Assembly (NCBI GenBank): GCA_035626595.1
Contig: DASPNJ010000078.1
Location: 40,674-104,673 of the forward strand
Reading direction: 5' to 3'
DNA: 64,000 nt
DNA from: JAQGMV01 sp035626595
GTDB taxonomy: Bacteria; Pseudomonadota; Gammaproteobacteria; Burkholderiales; SG8-41
The position numbers were made by a program, and so were the translations under genes. The first letter of the stretch is position 1, and every line of letters starts with the position of its first letter. Positions 55,382 through 63,850 of this stretch are shown here, in pieces. The notes under the pieces were generated by a model. It was given only the letters and a program-made list of their open reading frames with translations, searched no databases and was not told where the DNA came from.

Positions 55382-56296
55382 GTGTTCACACGCCGCGCCG
55401 CACTGAGGCTCATCGCCGGCGCTTTAACGGCCGCGGCGCACTCTCACGCACGCGCTGCCGCATCCAGTCAGACCATGTCGACGAGACCCGTACCGCGCAC
55501 CGGCGAGGCGATTCCCGTCGTCGGGGTCGGCACGTGGCAGACGTTCGACGTCGGCGCGGAGGCGCCCGAGCGCGCCGAGCTGAAGGCGGTGCTCCAGCGC
55601 CTCTCGACGCACGGCGGCAGCGTCATCGATTCCTCGCCGATGTACGGCGAGGCCGAGCGTGTCGCCGGGGACCTGGTCGCCGAGCTGCGATTGCGCGAGC
55701 GCTTCTTCTTCGCAACCAAGGTGTGGACGAACGGCCGTGAGGCGGGCATACGCCAGATGGAACGCTCGTTCGAGCTCATGCGCACGCGCCGCATGGACCT
55801 CATGCAGGTGCACAATCTGCTCGACGTGGAGACACACACGCAGACGCTGCGCGAGTGGAAGGACGCAGGGCGCGTGCGCTACATCGGCATCACGCATTAC
55901 CACTCGGCCGCGTACGCCGAGCTCGAGCGGCTGGTGAAGACGAAGACTTACGAATTCGTGCAGCTCAATTACTCGATGGCGGAGCGCGAGGCGGACAGAC
56001 GTCTGCTCGGCGTCTGCGCGGAAAGCGGCACGGCCGTCATCGTGAACCGCCCGTTCGCCGGCGCGGGCCTGTTCAACAGCGTGAAAGGCAGGAAGCTGCC
56101 GCCGTGGACCGCCGAGATCGACTGCGCGAGCTGGGGACAGTTCTTCCTGAAGTGGATCCTCGGGCATCCCGCGGTGACGTGCGTCATTCCCGGTACGCGC
56201 CGGGTTATGCATCTCGAAGACAACGTGCGCGCGGGGTCAGGCCGCCTGCCCGACGCCGCCATGCGCCGACGCATGCTGGAGTACCTGCAATCATGA
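55382..56296 (+). CDS. Aldo/keto reductase family protein with Tat-like signal
   Basis: A 304-aa protein from GTG 55382. TRRAALRLIAGALTAAAHSH resembles a twin-arginine signal. The AKR barrel has IPVVGVGTWQTFDVG, VIDSSPMYGEAERVAGDL (catalytic D and Y), FFATKVWTNGR (catalytic K) and MQVHNLLDVETH with His, then the cofactor region CVIPGTRRVMHLEDNV. Such reductases use NADPH, so an exported one would be unusual unless folded with cofactor first; ATG 55474 would remove the signal. It overlaps the VWA gene (ATGA). Confidence 0.82.
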   Translation: MFTRRAALRLIAGALTAAAHSHARAAASSQTMSTRPVPRTGEAIPVVGVGTWQTFDVGAEAPERAELKAVLQRLSTHGGSVIDSSPMYGEAERVAGDLVAELRLRERFFFATKVWTNGREAGIRQMERSFELMRTRRMDLMQVHNLLDVETHTQTLREWKDAGRVRYIGITHYHSAAYAELERLVKTKTYEFVQLNYSMAEREADRRLLGVCAESGTAVIVNRPFAGAGLFNSVKGRKLPPWTAEIDCASWGQFFLKWILGHPAVTCVIPGTRRVMHLEDNVRAGSGRLPDAAMRRRMLEYLQS

Positions 56297-57342
56297 GATT
56301 CATGGCGCCGGAGCTCCTGTGGCTGCTTCTCGCGGTACCCGTGGCGGCGGCGTTTTACGTGGCACTGCTGCGGCGGAGGAAACGTGGCGCGCTGCGTTAC
56401 GCCGATCTCGGTCTCGTGCGTCACGCGATGAGCGGCGGCCAGCGTTTGCGACGGCACGTCCCGCCCCTGCTCTTTCTGGTCGCGTTCGCCGCGATGCTGC
56501 TCGCCGCCGCGCGTCCCGCGGCGGTCGTGACGCTGCCGTCCGAGCAGCGCACGATCGTCCTCGCGATAGACGTCTCGCTCAGCATGCGTGCGAGCGACGT
56601 CGAGCCGAACCGGCTGGTGGCGGCACAGGAGGCGGCGAAATCCTTCATCGCGCAGCAGCCGCCGGACGTGCGCGTGGGGGTCGTTTCGTTCGCCGGCACC
56701 GCGCTGCTCGTGCAGTCGCCGACCAAGAACAAGGACGATCTCATCGCCGCGATCGACGGGCTCGAGCTGCAGCGTCATACGGCGATCGGCAGCGGGCTCA
56801 TCGTTGCGCTCGCGACGATATTCCCCGAGGCCGGCATCGACCTCGAGTCGATGATCTTCGGCATGGGCGCGCGCGACGGCCGCCGCGGTGTCGCGATCGA
56901 CCAGCCCAAGAAGCCGCAGGCCCCGGAATTCGTGCCGGTGCCGCCCGGCTCCTATGCCTCGGCCGCCATCGTGCTGCTCTCCGACGGGCGCAGGACCACG
57001 GGTCCCGATCCGCTCGACGCGGCGAAGATGGCGGCCGAGCGCGGCGTGCGGGTCTTCACGGTCGGTCTCGGCAACGCGCAGGGCGGCATGGCGAGCTTCG
57101 AGGGTTGGTCGGTGTACATGCGCTTCGACGAGGAGACCCTGCGCGCGATCGCCGACGTGACACGCGGCGAATACTTCTCCGCCTCCAGTGCCGCGGAACT
57201 GAAGAAGGTCTACGAAGCGCTGAGCTCGAAGTTCACGATGGAGAAGAAGGAGACCGAGGTGACGGCGCTGGTGAGCGCCGCCGCGGCGCTGCTCGCACTC
57301 GTTGCCGGCGCCCTCTCCCTCTTCTGGTTCGCCCGGCTGTAG
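56293..57342 (+). CDS. VWA-domain membrane protein (BatA-like)
   Basis: A 349-aa protein with two N-terminal helices (LLWLLLAVPVAAAFYVALL and PPLLFLVAFAAMLLAAA). The VWA domain has the metal-ion site VLAIDVSLSMRASDVEPNRL (D-x-S-x-S), GVVSFAGTALLVQSPT, IVLLSDGRRTTGPDPLDAAK and VFTVGLG. A C-terminal helix follows (LVSAAAALLALVAGALSLFW). BatA-like proteins act with MoxR ATPases in oxidative-stress or metal-insertion systems, but no moxR gene is adjacent. It starts in an ATGA overlap with the aldo/keto reductase gene. Confidence 0.85.
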   Translation: MRFMAPELLWLLLAVPVAAAFYVALLRRRKRGALRYADLGLVRHAMSGGQRLRRHVPPLLFLVAFAAMLLAAARPAAVVTLPSEQRTIVLAIDVSLSMRASDVEPNRLVAAQEAAKSFIAQQPPDVRVGVVSFAGTALLVQSPTKNKDDLIAAIDGLELQRHTAIGSGLIVALATIFPEAGIDLESMIFGMGARDGRRGVAIDQPKKPQAPEFVPVPPGSYASAAIVLLSDGRRTTGPDPLDAAKMAAERGVRVFTVGLGNAQGGMASFEGWSVYMRFDEETLRAIADVTRGEYFSASSAAELKKVYEALSSKFTMEKKETEVTALVSAAAALLALVAGALSLFWFARL

Positions 57343-57363
57343 CGCGACGCTCGCCTTCGGCTC

Positions 57364-57428
57364 GGGCTGCCATTCGGCAGCCCGACTCGGCCGGTGCACG
57401 ATTCAGGGGAAACCGAGGTTTTCCTCCG
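57364..57428. repeat. Hairpins after the VWA gene
   Basis: GGGCTGCC-ATTC-GGCAGCCC (57364-57383) is a perfect 8-bp hairpin 21 nt after the stop codon. About 20 nt further on is the repeat unit related to 55326-55348. The rest of the 57343-57544 gap shows no gene. Confidence 0.5.
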
Positions 57429-57544
57429 AAACCTCCTTTCCTGGTTCGCGTGCTCCGTAACCGCCTTTCCTTCCGGCTGTGACGCGGCTATGTTATGCGC
57501 GTCACGTTGAATTTTTAGGCCTTTGATTTGCCTGTGGTGCGGCT

Positions 57545-58432
57545 ATGAGAGCGACCGTTCTGCAAATGTCGTGCGGACGCGCCGCGCGTTTTGTCCTTCT
57601 GGTGGCGCTCGCGGCGCTGCTGGTTTCGTGCACGTTCACGAAGTTCGCCTACAACCAGGCCGATACCGTCACCGCCTGGTTCCTCGACGGCTATTTCGAC
57701 CTCGATCCGCAGCAGAAGGCCGAGTTCCAGAAGCGCTTCGAACGCTTCCACGCCTGGCACCGCTACGAGCAGTTACCCGAGTACGCGCGTTTCATGCGCA
57801 CCGCGAAAACGCGCATGCAGGACGGGGTCTCACAGGAGGATGTCCTGTGGTTCCGCGAGGGCTTGCGCGCGCGCTACCGCGCGGCGGCGCGACAGGCCGC
57901 GCCCGACGCGGCGGGCCTGCTCGCGACGATTACGCCGGCGCAGATCGAAAACCTCCAGCGCAAGTGGGAGAAGGACAACCGCAAATATGTCCGCGAACGC
58001 AAGGTCAACGGCACGCCGGATGAACGCGCCGAAGCGGAAGGCAAGCGCATCGTCAAGCATCTGAAGGAGTGGCTCGCGCCGCTCACCGACGAGCAGGAAG
58101 CCCGCGTCATGGCGCTCGCACGCGAGCTGCCGCGCCTCGAGCAGCAGCACTACGCCGAGCGGCTGCGCCGGCAGAAGGAATTCGTCGAGGTCCTCACCCA
58201 CCGCAACGAGGATCTTCAGCGCTTCACCGCGCGCGTCACCGACTGGATGGTGAACTGGGAGCGCGGGCGCTCGCCTGAATTCCAGCGCCAGATCGATCAG
58301 GCGTGGCACAAGCGCGCGGACCTCTTCGTCGCCGTAGACAGGATGCTCACGCCGGAGCAGCGCACCGTATCGCTGCAGCGGCTCGACACCTACGCCGCCG
58401 ACTTCACGCAGCTCGCGAGCGCGCGGCGCTAA
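57545..58432 (+). CDS. DUF6279-type lipoprotein
   Basis: A 295-aa protein. The lipobox is LAALLVSC, followed by TFTKFAYNQADTVTAWFLDG and YFDLDPQQKAEFQKRFERFH, the typical start of DUF6279 lipoproteins. The remainder is helical and charged (LQRKWEKDNRKYVRERKVNG, EEARVMALARELPRLEQQHY). Function unknown; outer-membrane anchoring is inferred from the lipobox. Confidence 0.85.
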   Translation: MRATVLQMSCGRAARFVLLVALAALLVSCTFTKFAYNQADTVTAWFLDGYFDLDPQQKAEFQKRFERFHAWHRYEQLPEYARFMRTAKTRMQDGVSQEDVLWFREGLRARYRAAARQAAPDAAGLLATITPAQIENLQRKWEKDNRKYVRERKVNGTPDERAEAEGKRIVKHLKEWLAPLTDEQEARVMALARELPRLEQQHYAERLRRQKEFVEVLTHRNEDLQRFTARVTDWMVNWERGRSPEFQRQIDQAWHKRADLFVAVDRMLTPEQRTVSLQRLDTYAADFTQLASARR

Positions 58433-58457
58433 CGCTGACTCGGTAGAATGCGGCGCC

Positions 58458-59615
58458 ATGCCGCACTACCCTGGCCGCATACATTCCAAGCTTCCGCGCG
58501 TGGGCACGACCATCTTCACGGTCATGTCACGCCTCGCCGCCGAGCACGGCGCGATCAACCTCTCGCAGGGTTTTCCGGATTTCGACTGCGCGCCCGAGCT
58601 GCGCGCGCTTCTCACCAAGTACCTCAACGCGGGCTTGAACCAGTATCCGCCGATGCCCGGCGTACAGGTGCTGCGCGAAGCGGTCGCGGCGAAGGTGGAA
58701 GCGCTGTACGGCGCGCGCTACGACGTCGAAGACGAAGTCACGATCGTTCCCGGAGCGACCTACGCAATCTACACGGCGGTCGCGGCGATGATCAGGCCCG
58801 GCGACGAAGTGATCCTGTTCGAGCCCGCATACGACAGCTACGCGCCCGCGGTCGAAGTGAATGGCGGCACGCCCGTCTACGTCCAGCTCACCTATCCCGA
58901 CTACGCGATTCCATGGCAGGCGGTGCAACAGGCCATCACGCCGCGCACGCGCATGATCATCGTGAACACGCCCAACAACCCGACCGCGAGCGTGTTCTCC
59001 GCCGAAGACCTGCGCATGCTGGAAGGCCTGCTGGCCGGCACCGACATCGTGGTCGTGAGCGACGAGGTCTACGAGCACATCGTCTTCGACGGCCACCGCC
59101 ACGAGAGCGTCGCGCGCTTTGCGCGGCTCGCGGAACGCAGCTTCCTCGTCTCCTCGTTCGGCAAGACCTATCACGTGACCGGCTGGAAAATGGGCTACGT
59201 GCTCGCGCCGCGGGAGCTCATGGCCGAGTTCCGCAAGGTGCACCAGTTCAACGTATTCGTGGCGAACGGGCCCGTGCAGTACGCGCTGGCCGAGTTCATG
59301 CAGAACGCGGATGCCTATCTCGAGCTCGCCGCGTTCTATCAGCGCAAGCGCGATTTCTTCCTGCGGGCGCTGGAAGGCTCGCGCTTCCAGCCGCTGCCCT
59401 CGCGCGGCACGTTCTTCCAGAACCTGCGCTACGACCGCGTGAGCGACGAGCGCGACGTCGACCTCGCGGTGCGACTCACGCGCGAACACGGCGTCGCGTC
59501 CATCCCCGTGTCGGTCTTCTACCGCGAAGCGCCGCAGCACAAGGTGCTGCGGTTCTGCTTCGCCAAGTCCGAGGCGACGCTGGAAAAAGGCGCCGCCATC
59601 CTCAGAACGCTTTGA
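58458..59615 (+). CDS. Pyridoxal-phosphate aminotransferase class I/II (YbdL-like)
   Basis: A 385-aa fold-type I aminotransferase. INLSQGFPDFDCAPELRALL, YPPMPGVQVLREAVAAKVEA, IVNTPNNPTASVFSAEDL (Asn for PLP), VVSDEVYEHIVFDGH (Asp-Tyr) and SFGKTYHVTGWKMGYVLAPR (Schiff-base Lys) and the C-terminal LRFCFAKSEATLEKG (Arg for the carboxylate). The combination is typical of E. coli YbdL and relatives, methionine/glutamine-preferring aminotransferases. It is an isolated gene, followed by a palindromic repeat. Confidence 0.92.
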   Translation: MPHYPGRIHSKLPRVGTTIFTVMSRLAAEHGAINLSQGFPDFDCAPELRALLTKYLNAGLNQYPPMPGVQVLREAVAAKVEALYGARYDVEDEVTIVPGATYAIYTAVAAMIRPGDEVILFEPAYDSYAPAVEVNGGTPVYVQLTYPDYAIPWQAVQQAITPRTRMIIVNTPNNPTASVFSAEDLRMLEGLLAGTDIVVVSDEVYEHIVFDGHRHESVARFARLAERSFLVSSFGKTYHVTGWKMGYVLAPRELMAEFRKVHQFNVFVANGPVQYALAEFMQNADAYLELAAFYQRKRDFFLRALEGSRFQPLPSRGTFFQNLRYDRVSDERDVDLAVRLTREHGVASIPVSVFYREAPQHKVLRFCFAKSEATLEKGAAILRTL

Positions 59616-59617
59616 TC

Positions 59618-59677
59618 CGTCACCCCGGCGCAGGCCGGGGTCCAGTGCTCCTGGATACCGGCCTTCGCCGGTATGAC
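59618..59677. repeat. Paired palindromic (REP-like) repeat
   Basis: CGTCACCCCGGCGCAGGCCG... ending CCAG and CTGGATACCGGCCTTCGCCG... ending ATGACG are complementary at their outer ends and each forms a hairpin. It is the best preserved copy of the unit at 13117-13189 and 46099-46168. It separates the aminotransferase gene from the convergent DUF4383 gene. Confidence 0.78.
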
Positions 59678-59687
59678 GATCGTTGGC

Positions 59688-60119
59688 TTAGTGCGCAGTA
59701 CGGGTTTGCGTCGCGCCCGTGGCTTTCCAGATCCAGCCGAAGTACGCCGCGAGGATTGCGGTGCCCGCGTGCAGCCACACGTCGTGGCCGTGGATCGGCA
59801 CCAGCCCGAACATCGTGTTCATGGCGGGGACGAGCCCCATGACGGCCAATACGCCGTAGAACACCGCGAGGACCTTGGAGTAAGCGCGCGCGCCGCCGAC
59901 GCTGCGAGAAGCCGCGATACCCCACGCGCCGATCGCCAGGTGCACCAGGTTGTGCATGAAGTTCACCGGGAACAGGCCCAGCAGGTACCCGTAGAAACCG
60001 GTGATGCCAACCGGCGGCGCCGAATCCGGCGCAGGCGACAACAGCGCCGGCACGAAGCCCAGCACCCCCGCGGCGAGATACACGATGCCGATGATCAGGG
60101 AGAAGTTCCGAGCAGTCAT
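59688..60119 (-). CDS. DUF4383 membrane protein
   Basis: A 143-aa protein with four helices. The ATG at 60119 follows AAAGGAGGCATTTC. FSLIIGIVYLAAGVLGFVPA, GLFPVNFMHNLVHLAIGAWG and YGVLAVMGLVPAMNTMFGLV then HGHDVWLHAGTAILAAYFGW match DUF4383 proteins. Conserved histidines (MHNLVHL, HGHDVWLH) may bind metal or heme, but the role is unknown. Confidence 0.85.
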   Translation of the reverse strand: MTARNFSLIIGIVYLAAGVLGFVPALLSPAPDSAPPVGITGFYGYLLGLFPVNFMHNLVHLAIGAWGIAASRSVGGARAYSKVLAVFYGVLAVMGLVPAMNTMFGLVPIHGHDVWLHAGTAILAAYFGWIWKATGATQTRTAH

Positions 60120-60260
60120 GAAATGCCTCCTTTCGTAGCGGAGCCCGCAGTGCCCCAGATGCCTGCCGGGCTTGCATTTCGTGTGCCGCGCGGCGCTTTC
60201 CAAGCCCCTGCCGGGAACGGGGTTTGCACCGCCTTAGTCATGTATTTTCAACGGTCTGTG

Positions 60261-60452
60261 ATGACGCTCAGAATGCTGTTGCTCGCGCTCACGGGCGCTT
60301 GTGTGCTCAGTGCGTGCGAGCCCACGCCGATGAAACCGGAAACGCGAGCGCCGGCGGCGCAATCCGCGCCGGCAGCGCAGCCTGCAGCGGACGAGCGCAG
60401 CATTCGTCTGCACGGACCCGGTGTGAACCGTCCCAGGCAGACGCGCGTGTGA
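60261..60452 (+). CDS. Very small lipoprotein
   Basis: A 63-aa frame (an earlier ATG at 60240 is possible). The lipobox is TGACVLSAC. The mature part is Ala/Pro-rich, then DERSIRLHGPGVNRPRQTRV. It ends 18 nt before the glycine-zipper lipoprotein gene and may share its transcript. Function unknown. Confidence 0.5.
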   Translation: MTLRMLLLALTGACVLSACEPTPMKPETRAPAAQSAPAAQPAADERSIRLHGPGVNRPRQTRV

Positions 60453-60470
60453 TGGTTCGAGGAGAACGAA

Positions 60471-60986
60471 ATGAGCTTCATCAAACGTAGTGTGTTTCTC
60501 GCCGCGGCGGCGCTGATCGCGCTCGCCGGCTGCGCAGTGCCCTACGGTGATCCGTACGGCACGGCCTATCCGGGCGGCACGACGTATCCGACCTATCCGG
60601 CGGCCGGTTACCCGACGTATCCCGATCCCGAAACCGCCCGTTACGGTTACGTCGAGTCGGTCGACACGATCGACGCAGACCGGCAGCGCACCGGACCGGG
60701 GTTGGGCGCACTGGGCGGCGCGGTCGCCGGCGGCATCGTGGGTCATCAGATCGGCAGCGGCAGCGGTAACACCGCCGCGACCATCGGCGGCGCCGTGATC
60801 GGCGGCGTCATCGGCCATCAGGTCGAGCAGACCGTGCGCAATCGTCAGGGGGCGGCCGGCGTCGAGTACGTCTTCCGCGTGCGCATGGACGACGGCAGCT
60901 ATCAGACCTTTCGCAAGGAAACGCACGACAATATCCAGGTCGGCGACCGCGTGCGCGTAGAGCGCGGCAACGTGTTCCGGGTGTAG
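60471..60986 (+). CDS. Glycine-zipper 2TM lipoprotein (SlyB/Pcp-like)
   Basis: A 171-aa protein after GAGGAGAACGAA. The lipobox is IALAGC, followed by a Pro/Tyr/Gly-rich linker (PYGTAYPGGTTYPTYPAAGY). YVESVDTIDADRQRTGPGLG and ALGGAVAGGIVGHQIGSGSG are the glycine zipper, and VFRVRMDDGSYQTFRKETHD plus VGDRVRVERGNVFRV form the C-terminal beta domain. SlyB-type proteins stabilise the outer membrane. Confidence 0.88.
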   Translation: MSFIKRSVFLAAAALIALAGCAVPYGDPYGTAYPGGTTYPTYPAAGYPTYPDPETARYGYVESVDTIDADRQRTGPGLGALGGAVAGGIVGHQIGSGSGNTAATIGGAVIGGVIGHQVEQTVRNRQGAAGVEYVFRVRMDDGSYQTFRKETHDNIQVGDRVRVERGNVFRV

Positions 60987-60990
60987 ATCC

Positions 60991-61016
60991 GCGTTCCCGC
61001 GAACGCGGAAATCCAG
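60991..61016. repeat. Half unit of the palindromic repeat
   Basis: CGTTCCCGCGAACGCGGAAA then TCCAG matches the left half of the unit at 13117-13189. The right half is missing. It lies just after the SlyB-like gene. Confidence 0.55.
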
Positions 61017-61139
61017 ACCCGGTACAGGCGGTCATTGCGCCGATTCGCCAGCGCATCGGCGACCATCGGCAGCACGTGCGCGAGTAGAGGCGGCCGCTTG
61101 TGACAGAATCCCCGGCAATCCCTCTGCCGCGCGCACGCG

Positions 61140-62117
61140 ATGATCATTGCCATCCCCGACGATTACCATGGGCTCGTCCCGCAGCTCGATTGTCTCGGCC
61201 TGCTGAAAGAGCACGACGTGCGCGTGTTTCGCGATGCGCGGCCGCCGCTCGAGACGCTGATCGACAACCTGCGCGAGGCTGACATCATCGTGCCGATCCG
61301 AGAGCGCACGCGGTTCACGCGCGAAGTGATCGATGCGTTGCCGCGCCTGAAGATGATCAGCCAGACCGGACGCAGCACGCACCATGTCGACGTGGCGGCG
61401 TGCACCGCGCGCCGCATCGTGATCGCGGCCGGCAGCCATGCGTCGCCGTACACCGTCGCGGAACACACGTGGGCGCTCATCCTCGCGGCGCTGCGGCACG
61501 TGCCGGAGGAGACCGCGCTCATGAAGCGCGGCGCGTGGCGCAGCGCCTTCAGCATGGGGTTACGCGGACGCACGCTCGGCATCTTCGGCCTCGGCAAGAT
61601 CGGCAGCCTGATCGCGGCGACCGGCGCGAGCTTCGGTATGCGCGTGCTCGTGTGGGGACGCGAATCGAGCCGTGAAGCCGCGGCGCGCGCCGGATACGCG
61701 TTCGCACCGGGCCAGCGTGCGCTTTTCGCCGAGTCCGATGTGCTCGCGCTCATGGTCCGGCTCACGAAAGACACCCGCGGTATCGTCAAGCCGGAAGATC
61801 TCGCCGCGATGAAGCCGGATTCGCTGCTCGTCAACACCGCGCGCGCGGAGCTGATCGAGCACGGCGCGCTCGAACGCGCGCTCGCGCAGGGGAAGCCCGG
61901 ACGCGCGGCGGTGGACGTGTACGAAGACGAGCCGGTCCTCGGCGGCGATCACCCGCTGCTGAAGCTCCCCAACGCGCTCTGCACGCCGCACAGCGCGTGG
62001 CTCGAGAAGGAGACCTACGAGCTGTACTTCGGCCAGGCGTTCGAGAACATCGTCGCATTCGCCGCCGGACGGCCGCAGCAGGTCGTGAACCCCGAGGCGC
62101 TGAAGAAAATCAACTAA
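61140..62117 (+). CDS. D-2-hydroxyacid dehydrogenase family protein
   Basis: A 325-aa NAD(P)-dependent dehydrogenase. The catalytic half has LPRLKMISQTGRSTHHVDVA and YTVAEHTWALILAALRHVPE. The Rossmann half has LGIFGLGKIGSLIAATGASF (GxGxxG), MVRLTKDTRGIVKPEDLAAM, LLVNTARAELIEHGALERAL and DVYEDEPVLGGDHPLL with the catalytic E/H pair (TPHSAWLEKE). Family members reduce 2-keto acids. The exact acid cannot be told. It begins a short operon with the 88-aa and cysteine desulfurase genes. Confidence 0.9.
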   Translation: MIIAIPDDYHGLVPQLDCLGLLKEHDVRVFRDARPPLETLIDNLREADIIVPIRERTRFTREVIDALPRLKMISQTGRSTHHVDVAACTARRIVIAAGSHASPYTVAEHTWALILAALRHVPEETALMKRGAWRSAFSMGLRGRTLGIFGLGKIGSLIAATGASFGMRVLVWGRESSREAAARAGYAFAPGQRALFAESDVLALMVRLTKDTRGIVKPEDLAAMKPDSLLVNTARAELIEHGALERALAQGKPGRAAVDVYEDEPVLGGDHPLLKLPNALCTPHSAWLEKETYELYFGQAFENIVAFAAGRPQQVVNPEALKKIN

Positions 62118-62126
62118 AATCGGCGG

Positions 62127-62393
62127 ATGCCGGACAACTCCAAGCCCGCAAAGCTCTTCGACGACGAGCTGCACGAAGCGATGCAGCAGCTCTTCGACGA
62201 GACCATCGAAGCGATCCAGCTCGCGAAGGTGAGCCCGGACCTCGACGATCTCGCCGCCACCTTCGCGGTGGCGCTGCTCAAGCTCGGGCTCGCCACCGGC
62301 TTCGTCGAGCAGCGCCATCCCGGTTTTGCCAAGGACATCGAGGAAAAGCGCCAGCGTGTGATCGCGGCGTTAACGCAGAGCCAGAAACATTGA
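62127..62393 (+). CDS. Small conserved-looking helical protein
   Basis: An 88-aa soluble protein. FDDELHEAMQQLFDETIEAI, LDDLAATFAVALLKLGLATG and FVEQRHPGFAKDIEEKRQRV suggest three or four amphipathic helices. No cysteines, no signal peptide. It lies 9 nt after the dehydrogenase gene and its stop overlaps the desulfurase start (TTGA), so it may be a partner or regulator of that enzyme, but this is only positional inference. Confidence 0.65.
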   Translation: MPDNSKPAKLFDDELHEAMQQLFDETIEAIQLAKVSPDLDDLAATFAVALLKLGLATGFVEQRHPGFAKDIEEKRQRVIAALTQSQKH

Positions 62394-63544
62394 AGCTCCC
62401 CATCTATCTCGACAACTCCGCCACGACGCCGCTCGATCCGCGTGTGGTGGAAAAGATGCTGCCGTTCTTGCGCGAGCATTTCGGCAATCCCGCGAGCAGC
62501 ACGCATGATTTCGGTCACCTTGCCCGGCGCGCCGTCGAGGAAGCGCGCGCCGAAGTCGCCCGTCTGATCGGGGCGAGCGAACGCGAAATCGTCTGGACGT
62601 CCGGGGCGACGGAATCCAACAACCTCGCCATCAAGGGTGCGGCCGCGGCCCGCAAGGAAACAGGCGGCCATCTCGTGACGCTGGCGACCGAGCACAAAGC
62701 CGTGCTCGACACGATGAAAGCGCTCGAGCGCGTGGGCTACGACGTCACCTATCTCGCGCCCGAGCCGAGCGGCCTCGTCAGCCTGGAGCGCTTCGAAGCG
62801 GCGCTGCGCCCCGACACGTTTCTCGCCTCCGTCATGCTCGTCAACAACGAGATCGGCGTCATCCAGGACATCGATGCGATCGGCGCGATCTGCGCAGCGC
62901 GCGGCGTGCTCCTCCACGTCGATGCCGCGCAGGCGACCGGCAAGGTGCCGATCGACCTCGCGAAGAGTCCCGTCGATTTCATGTCGTTGACGGCGCACAA
63001 GACCTACGGCCCCAAGGGCATCGGAGCGCTCTACGTCCGGCGCAGCCGCCGCACCCGCATCGCAGCGCAAATGCACGGCGGCGGCCACGAGCAGGGACTG
63101 CGCTCAGGCACGCTCGCGACGCACCAGATCGTCGGCATGGGCGAAGCGTTTCGCATCGCCGGCGAGGAGATGGCGACGGAGGAGCCGCGCATCCGCGCGT
63201 TGCGCGATCGTCTGTGGCAGGGGCTCAAGGACCTCCCGGAGGTCAGGGTGAATGGCGACATGCAGCGGCGCATCGCGAACAATCTCAGCCTGAGCATCGG
63301 CATCGAGAACTGCGACGTGCTCGTGACCTCGCTCACGGACGTTGCAGTGTCCTCGACGTCCGCGTGCTCCTCCGGCAGCGCGATGCCCTCGCACGTGCTG
63401 CAGGCGATCGGCGCCGAAGGCGCGAGCACGCTGCGCCTCACGGTGGGCCGGTTCAATACGGCCGAAGAGATCGAGCACGCGATCGCGCACCTGCGCGAGA
63501 AGCTCGCCGAGTGCCGCGCGCGCGGCGAGCTGCAACGCGCGTGA
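62390..63544 (+). CDS. Cysteine desulfurase, class V aminotransferase (IscS/NifS-like)
   Basis: A 384-aa PLP enzyme from a TTG overlapping the previous stop. IYLDNSATTPLDPRVVEKML, WTSGATESNNLAIKGAAAA, LATEHKAVLDTMKALE, VMLVNNEIGVIQDI, VDAAQATGKVPIDLAKS, SLTAHKTYGPKGIGALYVRR (Schiff-base Lys) and SSTSACSSGSAMPSHVLQAI (active Cys in a flexible loop). It removes sulfur from cysteine to give alanine and a persulfide for Fe-S or tRNA thiolation. No iscU/iscA genes follow, so it is not in a standard isc operon. Such enzymes can also supply selenium. Confidence 0.92.
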   Translation: MKLPIYLDNSATTPLDPRVVEKMLPFLREHFGNPASSTHDFGHLARRAVEEARAEVARLIGASEREIVWTSGATESNNLAIKGAAAARKETGGHLVTLATEHKAVLDTMKALERVGYDVTYLAPEPSGLVSLERFEAALRPDTFLASVMLVNNEIGVIQDIDAIGAICAARGVLLHVDAAQATGKVPIDLAKSPVDFMSLTAHKTYGPKGIGALYVRRSRRTRIAAQMHGGGHEQGLRSGTLATHQIVGMGEAFRIAGEEMATEEPRIRALRDRLWQGLKDLPEVRVNGDMQRRIANNLSLSIGIENCDVLVTSLTDVAVSSTSACSSGSAMPSHVLQAIGAEGASTLRLTVGRFNTAEEIEHAIAHLREKLAECRARGELQRA

Positions 63545-63616
63545 GACAGCCGCGAGACGTTCCGGAACCGGCACGCTGATTGCGGCATCTCTCAGGTCGA
63601 ACCTGAGGAGCACCGC

Positions 63617-63820
63617 ATGAAACGCTCGAATCACGGAACACGCCTCGAAGAAGAGGCGAAACACAAGAAGCCGCCGGAGCCCGCCGCCCAGACTGGCAAG
63701 AACGAAAAGGACGCGCGCGGCGACGATCAGCAGCTCGCCGAAAACCAGGAAGAGCTGCGCGTCGGCGACGACCACAAAACGCCGGCGATGGAGCGCGGCG
63801 GGCGCGGCACGTTTCCGTAA
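63617..63820 (+). CDS. Small hydrophilic protein, probably disordered
   Basis: A 67-aa protein rich in Lys, Glu, Gly and Asp (RLEEEAKHKKPPEPAAQTGK, LAENQEELRVGDDHK, ending MERGGRGTFP). The ATG follows GAGGAGCACCGC, a good binding site. No domain is recognised. The composition recalls small stress-induced hydrophilic proteins, but that is only a resemblance. Confidence 0.55.
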   Translation: MKRSNHGTRLEEEAKHKKPPEPAAQTGKNEKDARGDDQQLAENQEELRVGDDHKTPAMERGGRGTFP

Positions 63821-63850
63821 AGAATCCGCGCGTCGTCACCGATCGTCGCG